From Micropterus salmoides (taxonomy: Eukaryota > Chordata > Actinopteri > Centrarchiformes > Centrarchidae): DNA of 64,000 nucleotides. A model generated the notes under the pieces. The model did no database searches and was not told where the DNA came from. It was given only the letters and a program-made list of their open reading frames with translations. Made by a program: the position numbers and the translations under genes. This document shows, piece after piece, positions 54,317 to 64,000 of this stretch; position 1 is the stretch's first letter; each line of letters starts with the position of its first letter. The DNA is taken from assembly GCF_014851395.1 (NCBI RefSeq), contig NW_024040040.1:21619000-21682999 (forward strand). Direction: 5' to 3'.

Positions 54317-57142
54317 GCTGATTGACTTCTGCACAGGTTGAAGTTGGGCAGAGGTATCCTCCACAAGGTCACCAAACTGAATATAATAGTAAGAAAATTA
54401 AAGGTACAGATTTTTCCACTTTAACAGGTGCAACAGGAGAGTATGGGTAATGTCATGAGGCGTGATCAGACAAAGTATGTTTGACTGTTTATAGTTCTTT
54501 AAACCTCTGACTTGTATTACCAATGAGAATGTAAAGAAAGAAATTCTACTTCTTCTCTTTACAGTTGCCAATGAGGCGGGAGAAGGCAACCACCGTCCAC
54601 TAGCCCGCTTTGCCCGTGAGTTCACCAGAGTTCATTATTTTTCCATTTGGGTGTGTAATAGAGGTAGATGTGTGTGTGGTGGTGTAGTTGAAATGTAAAA
54701 TCAGGCAGAGTGCATTTCTTTGTTTGAAAATTGCCCAGGCTCACAGTCCCAGAATGCACTATGCACCGCTGTCACAGCCCGCACTGGCAACATTGACCAC
54801 AAAGGAATTCTGATCGACCCGCGCAGCACAGAGGAGATCCTGGCTGATGAGCTGCCTAGCGCTGATGCACCCAACGCCATGGAGAAGACTGCTATCAGGT
54901 TGCAATGCACAAAAACACATACTCAGAAACTGAAGGTGACTCATACCTTTTTCTATGGACCCTTTTACAGTCCGAGGACCACACGGAAACAGCACCCGGT
55001 CAAGCAAGGTTTAGCAGCTCTAATGTTTGCCATGTTCACCATCTTAGTTAAACACGTTAGCAGGAAATCTTCAGAGTCATTACAATTCATTCTCTGGAGA
55101 CCATTGTGACCCCAGTCTTGGAGACTGTCTTGGCCAATCTCAGCAATCAATTTGCTGACATGGGAGGGTTTAGCTAATCTGGGCCCATAGGCTGTAAGAG
55201 TAATAACCACCCAAGTGTGACATTTCTTGAGCCAGATTGTGACAGTATGCATGCCTGAAACAAATATTAATGGCAGTTCATCAAATAATTGTTGACAATT
55301 TTCAGTCTGGACCAAAGTGGTGGACCAACTGACATTGCCATTCCAAGAGCCATGAACCTGGTACTATATCTTACATGTGCAAAGTTGCCATTTTGCCTTG
55401 ATGGGTGGAATGAGCTCACCATTTAACTGATGTGGCACTACAGGAAAAGTCAAGAGGTTACCAAAATGTGGTTCAACCATTTGATTCCAAAAATATATAG
55501 GTGCTTGTGAATTTGGGTGGCTGGGGAGATATCTTTGCTGATGACAGATTAGCTGATTAGGTCATCTTTCCTCTAGCAAGTGATACAGCAGTAAAACAGC
55601 TCTGTATTTTGCTTTGTGGTGAAATTAACTGTGTGACACATCATTATTATATTTGGCTTTGTTTCACTGCGTTGGCATCATTGCCACTTCACAGTTTCGA
55701 CACTGAGTTTCCCTCGAGGTGCACACATTCTATTGCCAAGTTTGTTTAAATCAATCCCAAAAGATGTGTGGGAAGTGGACTTAGGATACAGATTTTAGAA
55801 ATGACTTCCCAGAGGAATTAATTCCATTTTAAAGGATCCTTTATAAAAGAAAGGTTCATAATTAATGGTATAACTCAAAATCAATATATCTGTTTCTCAC
55901 ATTTACTACAGTTTCTTAAATGTCTATTGCTCAGAGGTGGAAAGAGTACAAAAATATTCTACTCAAGTAAAAGTACGATTACTTTCATGAACTTTTACTT
56001 AAGTACAAGTAAAATTACCAGTGTGAAAATCTGCTCAAGTAAAAGTAAAAAGTAGCTAATTTTAAATTTACTCAGAGTAAAAGTTAATTAGTTACTTTTT
56101 TAAACTCCAAAAATAACTTCTTTATATTGATTTAATATCTCATCTATACGTATTATAGCCAACTTAATTGAATTGCAGTCTTATGCAATTTGATAAAGGA
56201 ACATGCTTTCAATTTTAGTTTGTTTGACAGATACTTTGCCAAATCAATTCAAGTAACTAGTTACCAGCAGGTTGCTTATACCAACCAACATTGTCATGTA
56301 CCTACAATGGTATAAGTAGGTTATTATTTAACTTCATCAGGGGTCCTCAACTATCTCACTTACAAACAGATTGCATTTCCTGTGACTAAATCAAAATAAA
56401 AGTCAACTTGTGTTTCGCCAGTTAAATGCTTTTAATGTGAAGCTGCAGCAGCAGGATATGTTAAGTTTGCATTAGCAGTAACTTAATACAGCATTTTTTC
56501 ACAGCTTACAGTGCATGATAAATCTATTGTTCTCTTGCACTTGAAGCCAAAGTGGTCGCAAGCTTTTCCTTGCACATTTTTTTAGTAACGGATGTGATTG
56601 GAAATGTAGCAAAGTACAATACTTTAAACACAACATACTTAAGTCAAAGTAAAATTACACATTTAAAAAACTACTTTAAAAAGTACAAGTATACAACAAA
56701 AGTACAGTAACATGAGTAATTGTAATTCGTTACCTTCCACCTCTGCTATTGCTGTTATTATAAAATATGTATTGTTCAAGGTCTATACAAGTCTCGGACA
56801 CGAGTGTATTTAGCAATATCTGTAATGGAAAGACACTGATTATAGTAAATTCAAAGAATAGGCACTCAGGTTCTTTAAGTTATGGATGAAGCCATTATAT
56901 CAGAGTAAGGGACAGTTGTAATGTATCTTTCCTTCTGGGACTTCTGAGTCTACACCCCAGATCAAACACCTGGCATTGTTCCAACGAAGTAGTGATGCTG
57001 ATGTTAATGTAGTGGCTATGTTTTGCAGGTTGCGATGTCTTGTAAAGCAGCTGGAGAGGGGAGAGGCATCTGTGGTGGACCTGAAGAAAAACCTGGAGTA
57101 TGCCGCCTCAGTCCTTGAGTCTCAATACATCGAGGAAACCAG
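48810..57142 (+). CDS. pde1c: pde1c, 5' part (four coding exons)
   Basis: Calcium/calmodulin-dependent cyclic nucleotide phosphodiesterase 1C hydrolyses cAMP and cGMP in the cytosol. Exons: 48810-48894, 54565-54615, 54739-54898, 57029-57142, phases matching throughout. The N-terminus (MTERTSKKQGFKKCQSATF, then SIDGFSF) matches the long PDE1C isoform start rather than PDE1A or PDE1B. It is followed by ANEAGEGNHRPLARFA, PRSTEEILADELP and the calmodulin-binding block LRCLVKQLERGEASVVDLKK. The catalytic HD domain is not in the window and must lie beyond position 64000, if the gene is complete. Introns hold hAT, Tc1/mariner and other repeats. The last donor is GC instead of GT. Family assignment is strong, the 1C subtype fairly strong. 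Confidence 0.9.
49480..49740. mobile_element. DNA transposon fragment
   Basis: ACAGTTTTTCTCGATTGCTT and the following AAACAC-rich sequence resemble a frequent teleost Tc1/mariner-type tip. The opposite end is not found. Confidence 0.4.
49852..50040. mobile_element. hAT-like tip
   Basis: TTCCCAAAGTGTGGTGTCCC followed by TGGGGGTGCGTGAGC looks like the end of a Charlie-type hAT element. The other end is not seen. Confidence 0.4.
50778..50925. repeat. Fold-back repeat
   Basis: CCAACGAAGGTTAAAATCAA and following bases (50780-50830) return in reverse complement at 50874-50925 (CAGTATCTTCAACCAAGTCC...). About 50-bp arms surround a ~43-bp loop containing GACGTTTCGTCCCTCATCCA. It is related to the fragment at 27172. 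Confidence 0.8.
51055..51380 (-). mobile_element. Retroposon 3' fragment
   Basis: CAATTCAATTCAGTTTTATT, AAGTGCTTTTCATACAGAGC and GGCGGTCATCTGCCTCGACC are segments of a very common teleost LINE-type 3' end, here on the minus strand, followed by a GA repeat. Confidence 0.55.
52830..53300 (+). mobile_element. Tc1/mariner-like fragment
   Basis: It begins with an ACTGCGTGCACAATTATTAG tip and a leader. A decayed transposase N-terminus follows (KKRHKLSAKDLSRIEHEATR, then LPGVSRSTSAQRHGQV), broken before the catalytic region. Intronic in pde1c. Confidence 0.6.
53300..54110. other. pde1c intron, nothing recognised
   Basis: No coding exon or complete transposon seen. Confidence 0.4.
54565..54615 (+). 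CDS. pde1c: pde1c exon 2
   Basis: 51 nt after TCTTTACAG, encoding ANEAGEGNHRPLARFA. Donor GTGAGT. The codon split with exon 1 gives Phe where mammals have Val. Confidence 0.88.
54739..54898 (+). CDS. pde1c: pde1c exon 3
   Basis: 160 nt encoding SQSQNALCTAVTARTGNI, then DPRSTEEILADELPSADAP and MEKTAIR. Acceptor TTGCCCAG, donor GTTGCA. It corresponds to the variable N-terminal region of PDE1C upstream of the calmodulin site. Confidence 0.9.
54899..55923. other. pde1c intron 3, left part
   Basis: No coding sequence or complete transposon recognised in this intron stretch before the hAT element. Confidence 0.4.
55932..56745. mobile_element. Non-autonomous hAT element with 8-bp target duplication
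   Basis: 814 bp starting CAGAGGTGGAAAGAGTAC and ending (reverse complement) CAGAGGTGGAAGGTAACG, flanked by CTATTGCT at 55924-55931 and 56746-56753. It is rich in AAGTAAAAGTA words and has no transposase. Inside pde1c intron 3. Confidence 0.92.
57029..57142 (+). CDS. pde1c: pde1c exon 4 (calmodulin-binding segment), GC donor
   Basis: 114 nt encoding LRCLVKQLERGEASVVDLKK, then NLEYAASVLESQYIEET. Acceptor TTTTGCAG. The 3' border is ACCAG/GCAAGG, a GC-AG type donor with otherwise good consensus. A piggyBac element starts 46 bp downstream. Confidence 0.92.
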
Positions 57143-57188
57143 GCAAGGAGCTTCCAGCTCAGTTCTAATTTTATCATACCATACTTAA

Positions 57189-58800
57189 CACAAGAACCAC
57201 CAATGGGTAAAATTTACCCACAGCTGTTTTTTGATTATATGTAACTTTTTTAAAGTCCCGCAGTCTTTGACTTTTCCTAAAAGTGTGTTATGTTGCACCC
57301 CCTATAGTTAAAAATTGTCAACATCAAGCCAGATTTAAATAATGGGCATTTATACCTGTAAGAGCCAGCGGGTAAAATTTACCCCAGTCATTTTCGCGCT
57401 ATCCATTTCGTGCGTTTAGATGAACATTCTATGTTGCTATTGGCAACGCCTTTCTTTACTAGCTAGAACAGTGTCATAAGTCATAGGTTGACATTCACTA
57501 TAGACAAGAGAAAGAGAATTATGAATGCAACTCAGGCATTACAGTTGTACAACGAATTGAGTGAACAAGAGTCCAATGGTGGGGAGGTTTCAGAACTGAG
57601 CAATGTGTCCTGGGATGATTCAGCATCTGACGGTTCATCATCTGAGAGCAATCCAGAGCCTCCCCGAAAAGTGAGGCCGCCCCATCCTCTGCTTGGAGAT
57701 GGGCCTACTATAGCTATTGTAGATAGAAAGAAAGAAAGTAGATAGGCTATAGCCTGATAGTAAGCTATATGCTATTCCTCAACAAGCGTGCATCTGGCTG
57801 CAAATGATTAACCTATAGGCTTATAGCCTATCATGTAGACTAGTCTCACCTTTAGACTGAATAGGCTTACCTACTTACCCGCTCCTTATGGCAGACTATA
57901 CACATTTATGAAATAGACTTTAGGCCTATTCTAAAGTAGGCTGCTCTTTCCCTCGTCCCTATTTAGTGTCTACCACGGCTCGGGAAAGATGGCACAGTGT
58001 GGACGGTCATAGAGTCACGGGGAGACAGCAAAGACAAAACATCCTGCCAGAGTCTGCTGGCCCCACACCACACGCATGGCGCAATATTTGCGACAAAGTC
58101 ACAGCATTTATGTCTCTGTGTGATAGTGTAATGTTACACATACGTGAGTGCACCATTGCCAAAGCGTGCAGATCAGGTGAAGAGAGAGGCTTTTATTGCG
58201 CTTTTGCATGTGAGGGGTGCATACTGCGGGAAAAACCTTGACATCGAAAGTTTCTGGTCAGAGCAATGGGGTAATACATTTTTTATCACCACTCTGTCCA
58301 TGAACAGGTTTCGAGAAATATTGCGCTACCTGCGCTTTGATCATAAGGAGACCCGCCGCTGCTGTCTGACAGACAAATTTGCACACCTGAGGGAAGTGTG
58401 GGATAGGTTTGTAAAGAACTCTATTGCATGTTTACAAGCCAGGATTGGACATTACTGTGGATGAACAATTGTTCCTGACAAAAGCGAGATGCTCCTTCAC
58501 CCAGTATATGCCCAACAAGCCAGACAAATTTGGGATCAGTTTTGGCTGGCAGCTGATGTTGACAGCAAGTACATGATAAATGGCTTCCCATACTTGGGAA
58601 TAGATGACAGTAGGCCATCCACACAACACCTGGGAATGTCACCACCAACAATTTTTTCACCTATGTCCCATTGGCCAATGCCTTTCTCTTCAAATCGACC
58701 AGCCTGGTGGGCACCATCAACAGGGACAAGCGGGAGCTCCCACTTTCTATGCGAGGGAGAAATGAGTTGTTCAGCACCACAGTGCTAAAGCATGAAAAAA
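57189..58800 (+). mobile_element. piggyBac transposon, 3'-truncated
   Basis: It starts with CACAAGAACCACCAATGGGT after a TTAA (57185-57188), the piggyBac target. Transposase remnants follow. The right part is cut at about 58800 by composite-repeat copy VII. It lies directly behind pde1c exon 4. Confidence 0.82.
57521..58800 (+). pseudogene. piggyBac transposase pseudogene (PGBD-like)
   Basis: The acidic N-terminus at 57521 (MNATQALQLYNELSEQES, then DDSASDGSSSESNPEP) is followed, after a non-coding stretch, by FWSEQWGNTFF, MNRFREILRYLRFDHKETR and ITVDEQLFLTKARCSFTQYM, then FWLAADVDSKYMINGFPYLG and FKSTSLVGTINRDKRELPL. Frame changes near 58240 and 58440 and the 3' truncation inactivate it. DDE_Tnp_1_7-type transposase by motif. 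Confidence 0.85.
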
Positions 58801-61099
58801 TTAAAGCTGCAAGCAGCGTTGGGCGGGCCCTCGCACTTGTAGCGAGTCCGGGTGTGAGCCGGCCGAGTTGCATATTCTGGAGCTCTGCCGGTGCGGCTGT
58901 GAATTTGCGCCGACGCCGCATGAAGGTGTTATATGTCACTTCCTGTGTCCACTATGTGGAACTACATAGCACTTGCCGATATGAATAAAAATCGGTATTG
59001 GTGTGTAGATGTCTGCGGGGTGGGAGAGTTATCAAGCACGTAAAGTTTGTTTCAGATGTGAGCATGTACACTGAACAATAATGTACCCAAACAATAAAAT
59101 AAATTCCTTTTATATTTCCCTGCCTTGTTGTTTATGTGTAGATACAGAGGAAGAATGTGAGAACAGCACACATTTCATCGTTACTGTGTGTTAGAGCATG
59201 GGAGAACAGTGGATACTTTTAATACAGCCCACACCCCTAATACTGTGTAACTATAACAAGTAGAGAACAGAAGAAAAAGATGTTCTTTCTTTACAACTGT
59301 CTGCATAGCTTATTCATATTGTGTAATGAATGAAAATAAATAGGCCTACAAGGCTCCTCCCTACTTTGACATTTAAGATTAGCTTGTTTGATCCACCTTC
59401 ATACACATGAGACATTACTGTACAACTTGAGAAAGGTGAGTTGTTTTCTGCTCCAGCCTGCCTAAAAGAAAAGCGTTTTTGGGATTAAATGGACTTTATT
59501 GAGCATTTATTTATTTCTGTATTTATTTCTGACTGTGTCAGGATCGGTCCTCCATAGCGGGGTGGGAGAGTTATCAAGCACGAAAAGTTTGGTTAAGATG
59601 TGAGCATGTACACTGAAGTTACAACAACTTCCTGTGTCATGGCGAAGACTTGATTTCTGACGCCACGCCACGGACACACCCATTGACGAAAACTCGCAAA
59701 TAGCACAACTTTTCATCTTCAATGCCTTTAGAAGGCACAGCAGAAATTTGAAGTCGGTCGGACTAAATCCCTAGGAGGAGTACGTTAAAATACGAAGTGT
59801 GTAAATCATCCAAAATTTGACGTAAAATTCAAAATGGCCTACTTCCTGTTGGTTTTAGGGCATCGCTCCAAGAGGCTTTTTTGTGCGTCTGGACAAGATA
59901 CACGTACCACAGAAAATTTGTGCACGTAGGTGAAACGTGCGGCGGGGGCTGCTTCGTTAAAAGTCACTTCCTGTTGCCAGCAGGTGGCGCTATGACTGTG
60001 GGTGAATGTCAGCATGTACATGTGTTCAGGGCGGGACTCTCATCCTACATGTACAGTTTGGTGCAGATGTGAGCATATACACTGAAGTTACAACAACTTC
60101 CTGTGTCATGGCGAAGACTTGATATTTGACGCCACGCCACGGACACACCCATTGACGAAAACTCGCAAATAGCACAACTTTTCATCTTCAATGCCTTTAG
60201 AAGGCACAGCACAAATTTGAAGTCAGTCGGACTAAATCCCTAGGAGGAGTTCGTTAAAGTACGAAGTGTGTAAATCATCCAAAATTTGACGTAAAATTCA
60301 AAATGGCCAACTTCCTGTTGATTTTAGGGCATCGCTCCAAGAGACTTTTTTGTGCGTCTGGACAAGATACACATACCACAGAAAATTTGTGCACGTAGGT
60401 GAAACGTGCGGCGGGGGCTGCTTTGTTAAATGTCACTTCCTGTTGCCAGCAGGTGGCGCTATGACTGTGGGTGAATGTCGGCATGTACATGTGTTCAGGG
60501 CGGGACTCTCATCCTACATGTACAGTTTGGTCCAGATGTGAGCATATACACTGAAGTTACAACAACTTCCTGTGTCATGGCGAAGACTTGATCTTTGACG
60601 CCACGCCACGGACACACCCATTGACGAAAACTCGCAAATAGCACAACTTTTCATCGTCAATGCCTTTAGAAGGCACAGCAGAAATTTGAGTTCGTTAAAG
60701 TACGGAGTGTGTAAATCATTCAAAAATGGCCGTAAAATTCAAAATGGCCGACTTCCTGTTGACTTTAGGGTATGGGTTCTTGAGGCTTTTTTGTGCGTCT
60801 TGCGTCTACATGTCCCCAGAAAATTTCGTACATGTAGGTTGAACGTGAACGAGGGGCTAATCTTTTCCAATTTTCTAGGTGGCGCTAGCGAGTCATTTTG
60901 CCACGCCCATGTGCAAAACTTATAGAATACGAAATTTTTCACCAGTTCTGACATGTTTGCAAATTTTGGTGAGTTTTCGAGTATGTTTAGGCCATGTCAT
61001 TTGAGCATACTTTGCAGAAAAAAAAAAAAATATATATATATATATATATAATCTTAGCAAATTCAATAGGGACCTCACACGGTCGTGCTCGGGCCCTAA
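58801..61099 (+). mobile_element. Composite repeat copy VII
   Basis: 5' module 58801-59090, a single-copy part with an internal deletion at about 59500 (the sequence jumps from GGACTTTATT to GAGCATTTAT), two 468-bp units (landmark near 59885 and 60354), the divergent last unit, an A/TA joint and one 3' terminus. It is inserted in piggyBac sequence, so it is younger than that element. Confidence 0.88.
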
Positions 61100-61215
61100 T
61101 AAGAAAGATAAGATAAGATGAGAAAAAACATTATTTGTCCCACAGTGGGGAAATTGTGGTACATGGTAATTGTGTGAAGACACAACAAAGGGCTGCCCCA
61201 TTTACTAGTTGTCTT
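61100..61215 (-). mobile_element. Retroposon tail
   Basis: AGAAAGATAAGATAAGATGA next to TTGTCCCACAGTGGGGAAAT is a typical teleost LINE 3' tail in minus orientation. Confidence 0.5.
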
Positions 61216-61319
61216 ATTGTTAAAGGCTTTGAATAGGATGGCGGCTCATTTAACTGTAACTTTAAGTACACGATGATTAAATGCAGATATTACAAAAGGG
61301 CTATTGATACTTTAATTAC

Positions 61320-61997
61320 CTCCAAGCCACGTTGGCAGAAAACTTTGCCCCGTTGAAGAGGTGGTCGCTTTCCCCCCTCAATTTAATAAAGAGGGCAGTT
61401 TGCTCCTTGCTCCCTAAAACAAAACGACATGTTCAAGTAAGTTTTATGCTTCACATCACCAAACAGTAAGCAGCATAAATCGCAAAATAACCTAGTTACA
61501 TTAACCGTGTACTATATCCCAAGGTTTTTGTAACCATTACTAACGTTAACGGTGTGAAAACCAACCCGTCTAACGTTAAATTAGTCTAACGTTACGTGGT
61601 CACGTTATTTCATGTACATAATATTAAGTATAAGTGATGTAGAATATCGCGACAATCTCGGTAAGACACAGGTCTGACTCTGAACCTCTTCGATTTAAAG
61701 TGAAGACGTTAAAGGCTTTATTTTTTAGGTTGTAACTTGCCCAAACAATTTGCATTTAACGTTAACGTTAGCACATCAGTAACCTCAGGTAACGTTAACT
61801 TATTGTTAGCTCGCCAGTTAATCACTTAACTCACGTTAACTTCTTCCACAAAACTATTCTTTAAACGACACATTGCGCTTTTTTGCCTCGTTATTTTTAC
61901 ATATGTGTAGTTGGCTTTTGAAATGAGTTGAAATCCAATACTTACATTTATAGGTAAAATTCGGGGGGCTGAACTCCACAGCCACAGCCGACGCCAT
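61320..61997 (-). CDS. Unnamed gene, first two coding exons, Myb/SANT- or MADF-like start
   Basis: Exon 1 (61997-61946) starts with ATG at 61997 and encodes MASAVAVEFSPPNFTYK, with donor GTAAGT. Exon 2 (61413-61320) follows a TTTTAG acceptor and encodes SKEQTALFIKLRGESDHLF then NGAKFSANVAW, with donor GTAATT. The split codon joins to Trp. The pattern W-x-x-E-Q-T-x-x-x-I-x-L-R ... N-G-x-K-x-S-A-x-x-A-W-R resembles the first helices of Myb/SANT-like or MADF DNA-binding domains of teleost proteins. Later exons would lie at lower coordinates, that is antisense to pde1c, or have been displaced by the repeats at 57.2-61.1 kb. I see none. Moderate confidence in the exons, low in any function. Confidence 0.6.
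61540..61840. promoter_or_regulatory. Cluster of AACGTTA words in intron 1 of the Myb/SANT-like gene
   Basis: TAACGTTA-type words recur about eight times in 300 bp, including TAACGTTAACGTTAGC at about 61758. Their role is unknown; a regulatory function is only a guess. Confidence 0.3.
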
Positions 61998-62057
61998 TAT
62001 TTACGCCGGGACAATCAACTGGCGCGCAATGAATGTCGGGATACCTGGGGCTGTGAA

Positions 62058-62181
62058 GGATCCAACTGTTGGATCCTCCAAACGGACGAAAAGAAGGCTG
62101 CATTTGAGGAGCCTTCGAAATGGGACAGCCTAGTCGCATCGACTGTGACGTATTCGGTCTTCAAATGCAGCCTTCGAAGGA
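62058..62181. repeat. Nested inverted repeats upstream of the Myb/SANT-like gene
   Basis: GGATCCAACTGTTGGATCC at 62058-62076 is a perfect inverted repeat around one T. A second 15-bp perfect inverted repeat pairs GAAGGCTGCATTTGA (62093-62107) with TCAAATGCAGCCTTC (62161-62175). Confidence 0.85.
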
Positions 62182-63750
62182 TGCGGTCCCTGAATTGAGA
62201 CACAGCTTGTGTAGGTGTATGTTATCATACAGGCAGTCCAGGTGCAGGGTCGGTTGGTGGGCCAAGAATACGTTGGGTTTGAGGGCACAGTCCCTGGAGA
62301 GTCTGATATTCACTCTGTGAATAGTGTGGGGGTGGAAGTCTCTCCTGTGCAGCAGCGTGGATATGACTATCTTGCTGGTAGGGAAATTGGTGGAGGCTTG
62401 CTCAATGACTCTCCTCAGAGAGTCTGTCCTGCTGGGACCTGAAGTCGTTGGTGCCTGTATGGATGTTGATGTGGCTAGGTGAGCCTGCTAACAGCTCCAG
62501 TGCTCTCCTGGTGTTGGGGCACCAGATCTTTTCCGTTCTGTGCCTTGGGAATAAGGTCTTTTCATCCAGGAACTTTCCATTAGAGTCCATGAGGAGGATA
62601 ATGTCAGCCCTTCTGCCTGTGTGTGTTTGTTCAGACTCAGCTGTCGGGTCTGGATGTGGAGCTGTGGTGGTGGTTTCAGGTCTGGAGCTCCTAGCTGGAG
62701 GCTGGCTAGAGGCCGGGCCTTGGACAGGTGCAGGGGTGTGACTGGCGTCTTGGCTTGGGATGTTCGTATGGAGGCAGCTGGTTGGTACAGGGGGGGGGAT
62801 TAGAGTCTGCACCAGGCTGCATGAGAGGGGGGGAGTCCTCGAGGAAAGGGCTGTGTTGTCCTTCAGCAGGTGTAGTGGGAGTTTGGCTGGATGTGGTCTG
62901 GATCTGAGAGGCGGGCACAGGGGGTTGTGTGGAGTTCAGTCTGGCTTGTAGACTGAGCCTGTCCCTGTCCTGTCGCTCTTCTCTCAGAGTAGCCAACTCA
63001 GTTCTGCAGTTGTCTCTGTCCTTCCTAAGTTCCTTCACCTCCTCACTGAGATGATCCAGCTGTCTTCTCTGACAAGCTAGTTCTTGTTGAAACTCTCTCA
63101 GCTGTGAGTTGACACTGTCCTGTTCTTTCTTGGCCTGGAAGTCACTGACAGTAGGAGAGGTGGGCTGCTGTTGGTCCAGCTGCTCTCTGATCTGTACCAG
63201 TTCTATTTCCATCTGGGAGAAGTGTTCTCTCATGATGTCCAGGACCTCAGAGTGCTGTAGCAGGAGAGGATCAGTGTCAGCATCTGCAGGCTGTCTGTCT
63301 GGAGCAGGGACAGAACAGGACGGTTTGACTCCCAGGGTTGGAGCGATGCTTGCAAGGACCTCCTTCTCCTTCTCAGCTCTCAGTCTCATAGCAGGAAAGT
63401 CGAGCTCAAACTGTCTCAGGTCGCCTTGTATCATGGCAGTTCCATTTTTGAACAGGTTTACTGTTATTCTGCTGGTGTCAGTCATTTTCTTCCAGTACAC
63501 TTATTTTCCATCCATTACAAATGCCTGCTCTCTGTATTGCTAGGTAATGAGAGCTGAACACATTCAGCCAGGCACATGGTTCATCAGTCCAGAAGATTAA
63601 ATTGTAGGATCTTCCATCTTTGTAGTGGTCCAGGAACAGGATTTCTGGTCTTTCTCGAAGTAATGTTTGTTTATATATACAGCTGATAGCAGGGGGGTAG
63701 TCAATGGCTTCAGAGTGTGGAGACATCATGAAACAGTTGTTAATCTTCAA
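62161..63750 (-). pseudogene. ORF1-like protein: coiled coil plus SGNH esterase, frameshifted
   Basis: Three consecutive minus-strand frames form one protein-like whole. Upstream (63750-63478): YNLIFWTDEPCAWLNVFSS. Middle (63500-62706): MTDTSRITVNLFKNGTAMIQ, then a long Gln/Glu/Arg-rich coiled coil (REFQQELACQRRQLDHLSEE) and a Pro-rich linker. Downstream (62812-62161): ILLMDSNGKFL, NIHTGTND and LYDNIHLHK, which fit the SGNH hydrolase blocks with Ser, Asn and Asp-x-x-His. Frame changes lie near 63490 and in a run of nine G at about 62790; the frame also breaks near 62402. This resembles ORF1 of certain non-LTR elements; the assignment is uncertain. Confidence 0.55.
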
Positions 63751-64000
63751 GCTTCTGTGTTTAAAACAGCACTACTGCTGTTTGATGCCGTTGCATGGTA
63801 ACCACAGTCCAGTGTTAGCTTGTTAGCTATTAGCTTGAGTGTTTCAGTTGGGACTTGTTTTATGGTAATAAATGCAAAAACTTACTGATTTCAGTGTCCA
63901 GTAGTTTGCTATAACTTGCTTGAGTCCCTCTATCCTCTTCTTGTTTGTTTTTGTTCTCTCCTTGTTTATTTCTCTTCAGTTTGATGCTGTTTCTGAGCTC
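63751..64000. other. Right edge, no gene recognised
   Basis: Sequence continues the upstream part of the ORF1-like element or its flank. Nothing further can be supported. Confidence 0.4.

Larger units (their letters stand above)
48895..54564. other. pde1c intron 1
   Basis: 5.7-kb intron with microsatellites (GT 48929-48958, GA 48959-48990, GA 51350-51376, GT 51489-51525, CA 54262-54315), repeat fragments listed separately, and otherwise no coding sequence I can recognise. Confidence 0.7.

Overview
The window is genomic DNA from a ray-finned fish, most likely a percomorph teleost. The evidence is spliced vertebrate-type genes with canonical GT-AG introns, CA/GT microsatellites, and a dense load of typical teleost repeats: Tc1, hAT, piggyBac, L2-like LINEs, a Maverick/Polinton and a tRNA-derived SINE. 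About 500 bases (30741-31240) are an assembly gap.

Three host gene pieces are visible. (1) als2 (alsin), minus strand, 2972-29590: 21 consecutive coding exons (2,673 nt, 891 codons) join without a stop or phase conflict. They encode the last RCC1 repeats, the DH and PH domains, the MORN repeats and the linker before the VPS9 domain. The first RCC1 exons and the VPS9 exons are not in the window. (2) pde1c (calmodulin-dependent phosphodiesterase 1C), plus strand, 48810-57142: the first four coding exons, including the calmodulin-binding segment; the catalytic exons must lie beyond the window. (3) At 61320-61997, minus strand, two 5' coding exons of an unrecognised gene with a Myb/SANT- or MADF-like start.

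The rest is mostly mobile DNA. Left to right: an L2-like LINE with a nested hAT (1-2800); a MITE (3102-3874); three copies of a composite satellite-bearing repeat that fill one als2 intron (6521-14641); a second LINE with nested old satellite units (15008-18863); a nearly intact Tc1 element pressed against an als2 splice acceptor (20375-22008); a purine-rich GGAAGTAAA tract (22680-23300); the gap; a head-to-tail array of three more composite-repeat copies (31241-43087); a decayed Maverick (43444-47970) with DNA polymerase B, packaging ATPase and integrase remnants; hAT and Tc1/mariner fragments inside pde1c introns; a piggyBac (57189-58800) cut by a seventh composite copy (58801-61099); and an ORF1-like gene with coiled-coil and SGNH-esterase parts (62161-63750).

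The most unusual structure is the composite repeat. Each copy has a GC-rich 5' module starting with a small hairpin, about 1-1.7 kb of single-copy sequence with an antisense open frame, one to six tandem 468-bp units, a divergent last unit, an A/TAA-rich stretch, and a ~50-bp hairpin-bearing 3' terminus that is itself reiterated up to seven times. I do not recognise its class.
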